DNA of 64,000 nt from an uncultured Saprospiraceae bacterium (GTDB lineage: Bacteria; Bacteroidota; Bacteroidia; Chitinophagales; Saprospiraceae), in the NCBI GenBank assembly GCA_937941765.1, contig CALDGQ010000122.1, forward strand, positions 1 through 64,000, in the 5' to 3' direction. Positions 62,489 to 64,000 of the stretch are shown in pieces; positions within the stretch are counted from its first letter, which is position 1, and each line of letters begins with the position of its first letter. Made by a program: the position numbers and the translations under genes. A model generated the notes under the pieces. It saw only the letters and a program-made list of their open reading frames with translations. It did no database searches and was not told the DNA's origin.

Positions 62489-64000
62489 ATGACAACCGCA
62501 CGTCAATTATTTGTAGTCATTTCTATTGCAGTCACTCTTTTTATTATTACTCTGGCCTTTTTCTGGCCTGCTGCTTTATTTGCTTTTTTGATTGTAGGTC
62601 CGCTGATTGCTGTTGGCGTTGTGGACATGACTCAAAGAACAAAAACACTACGCAGACTCTATCCGCTAGTCTGTCACTTTCGTTATTTTTTAGAGTCATT
62701 TCGCCCAGAAATTCAACAGTATTTTATAGAATCCGATACTAATGGTATGCCCATTAGCCGCGAATACCGAACCTTAGTATATCAGCGTTCAAAAGGGGCA
62801 AGAGACACTCGAGCATTTGGTACCGTTTTTGATGCGAACCGTGTTGGAGCTGAATGGCTCAATCATTCATTAAGCCCAGAACCGATTCATGATAATAATC
62901 CTCGAATAATTTTCGGAGAAAAACATTGTAAGCAGCCTTATGCCGCATCTCCTTTAAATATTTCTGCCATGAGTTATGGTGCTTTGAGTAAAAATGCTAT
63001 CGAAGCATTAAACAAAGGTGCGAAGTTAGGTGGTTTTGCGCATAACACTGGAGAAGGTGGAGTTAGTCCTTATCATCTCAAACATGGGGGTGATTTAATC
63101 TGGCAAGTGGGCACTGGCTATTTTGGTTGTCGTGCAGACGATGGTGGTTTCAGTGCAGAAAAATTCAAAAAGACCGCCGCGCAAGAAACCATCAAAATGA
63201 TTGAAGTAAAGCTTTCACAAGGTGCTAAACCTGGCCATGGTGGAATTTTACCTGCAGCTAAAGTGAATGAAGAGGTTGCTGAAATTCGTGGTGTTCCTGT
63301 AGGTAAAGCAGTTATTTCGCCACCTGGACATTCTGCCTTTTCTACACCACAGGGCTTACTTGATTTCATCGCGCAATTACGTGAATTAAGTGGCGGTAAA
63401 CCAGTTGGTTTCAAACTATGTATTGGTCATAAAACTGAATTCATTGCGTTATGTAAAGCAATGCAAAAATCTGGAATTACTCCAGATTTCATAACCGTCG
63501 ATGGCTCTGAAGGTGGCACGGGCGCTGCACCCATTGAATTAACTAACTCTGTCGGCACACCGATGCGTGACGGACTCCATTTTGTGCATAATGCTTTGAT
63601 TGGCTTTGGCGTTCGTGAAGACATTCGGATCATCGTTGCAGGAAAAGTCATTTCAGCTTTCCACATGATGCGTGTACTCGCCTTAGGCGCAGATACCATC
63701 AATTCAGCACGTGGAATGATGTTCGCCATCGGCTGTATTCAATCACGTCATTGTAATACTGATAAATGTCCTACAGGTATTGCGACACAAGACCCTGCTC
63801 GTTATAAAAATTTGGATATTGATGTGAAAGGTGATCGAGTTTCAAATTACCACAGCTCGATGATCCATCATTTGGTTGATTTACTCGCCGTTTCAGGTTT
63901 GACGCACACGGACCAAGTATTGCCTCGTCATATTAATCGTCGTGTGAGTGAAAACCATGTCGCTACTTACGCAGAAATTTACCCAACCATTCAACAAGGA
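62489..64000 (+). CDS. FMN-binding glutamate synthase family protein (GltB-like), partial at window end
   Basis: The first 504 codons are visible and the frame stays open at the window edge. Two N-terminal hydrophobic segments (about residues 6-46) precede an FMN-binding glutamate synthase alpha/beta-barrel domain: LNISAMSYGALSKNAIEALN, GGDLIWQVGTGYFGCR, FITVDGSEGGTGAAPIEL, and the [3Fe-4S] motif C-x5-C-x4-C (IGCIQSRHCNTDKCPTGIA). It lacks the amidotransferase part of true GltB, so ammonia or another donor and the real substrate are unknown. An AAGGA Shine-Dalgarno at 62478-62482 lies 6 nt before the ATG. This stand-alone membrane-tethered type is known in gammaproteobacteria. Confidence 0.9.
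   Translation, partial: MTTARQLFVVISIAVTLFIITLAFFWPAALFAFLIVGPLIAVGVVDMTQRTKTLRRLYPLVCHFRYFLESFRPEIQQYFIESDTNGMPISREYRTLVYQRSKGARDTRAFGTVFDANRVGAEWLNHSLSPEPIHDNNPRIIFGEKHCKQPYAASPLNISAMSYGALSKNAIEALNKGAKLGGFAHNTGEGGVSPYHLKHGGDLIWQVGTGYFGCRADDGGFSAEKFKKTAAQETIKMIEVKLSQGAKPGHGGILPAAKVNEEVAEIRGVPVGKAVISPPGHSAFSTPQGLLDFIAQLRELSGGKPVGFKLCIGHKTEFIALCKAMQKSGITPDFITVDGSEGGTGAAPIELTNSVGTPMRDGLHFVHNALIGFGVREDIRIIVAGKVISAFHMMRVLALGADTINSARGMMFAIGCIQSRHCNTDKCPTGIATQDPARYKNLDIDVKGDRVSNYHSSMIHHLVDLLAVSGLTHTDQVLPRHINRRVSENHVATYAEIYPTIQQG

Overview
The first ~60.6 kb reads as an AT-rich Bacteroidota chromosome, most likely a gliding member of the Saprospiria/Lewinella-like lineages (lineage is inference). 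Supporting signs are SprA and GldH (gliding/type IX secretion), a PorV-like protein, a large TonB-dependent receptor with an N-terminal carboxypeptidase-regulatory-like domain, a MurF-Alr fusion, a CarB without its C-terminal MGS domain, many SPII lipoproteins, almost no Shine-Dalgarno sequences, and several matches to the Bacteroidota -7 box TAnnTTTG.

Layout: sprA and ruvA (minus, 0.25-8.6 kb); purD and murF-alr (plus, overlapping, 8.8-12.6 kb); a three-gene operon of periplasmic parvulin-type foldases (12.7-16.9 kb); a thioredoxin-domain exported protein, two tandem POT peptide transporters, DUF4230, DUF3108 and a flippase-like membrane protein (minus, 17-24.7 kb); ruvC (plus); HIT and greA (minus). 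Next comes a 13-kb minus-strand surface block (26.9-40.1 kb): TonB-dependent receptor, 1335-aa exoprotein, PorV-family barrel, terminator, and a 1333-aa paralog of the exoprotein. Then a 2-hydroxyacid dehydrogenase, a lipoprotein, carB and AMP nucleosidase, a quinone-oxidoreductase-like enzyme, gldH, dnaJ-grpE, a TlpA-like thioredoxin, a flavin reductase, a DoxX-like protein, lipoproteins and a single-subunit molybdopterin oxidoreductase. A saxitoxin-cluster-like module (56.9-60.6 kb) follows: carbamoyltransferase, SGNH hydrolase, a 49-aa DUF5989/SxtK-like protein and SxtJ-like membrane protein.

From about 60.95 kb the character changes. A proteobacterial-type citrate synthase and a glutamate-synthase-like FMN protein (cut by the window end) both have strong Shine-Dalgarno sites and a classic intrinsic terminator. 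This is either a chimeric contig join or a transferred segment, with the boundary somewhere in 60,591-60,956.

Most longer intergenic gaps hold palindromic repeats of at least four types, some recurring within the window, plus strong intrinsic terminators. I saw no rRNA, tRNA, CRISPR array, transposase or phage gene. The two best candidates for undescribed biology are the receptor/exoprotein/PorV block and the carbamoyltransferase-SGNH-DUF5989-SxtJ module.
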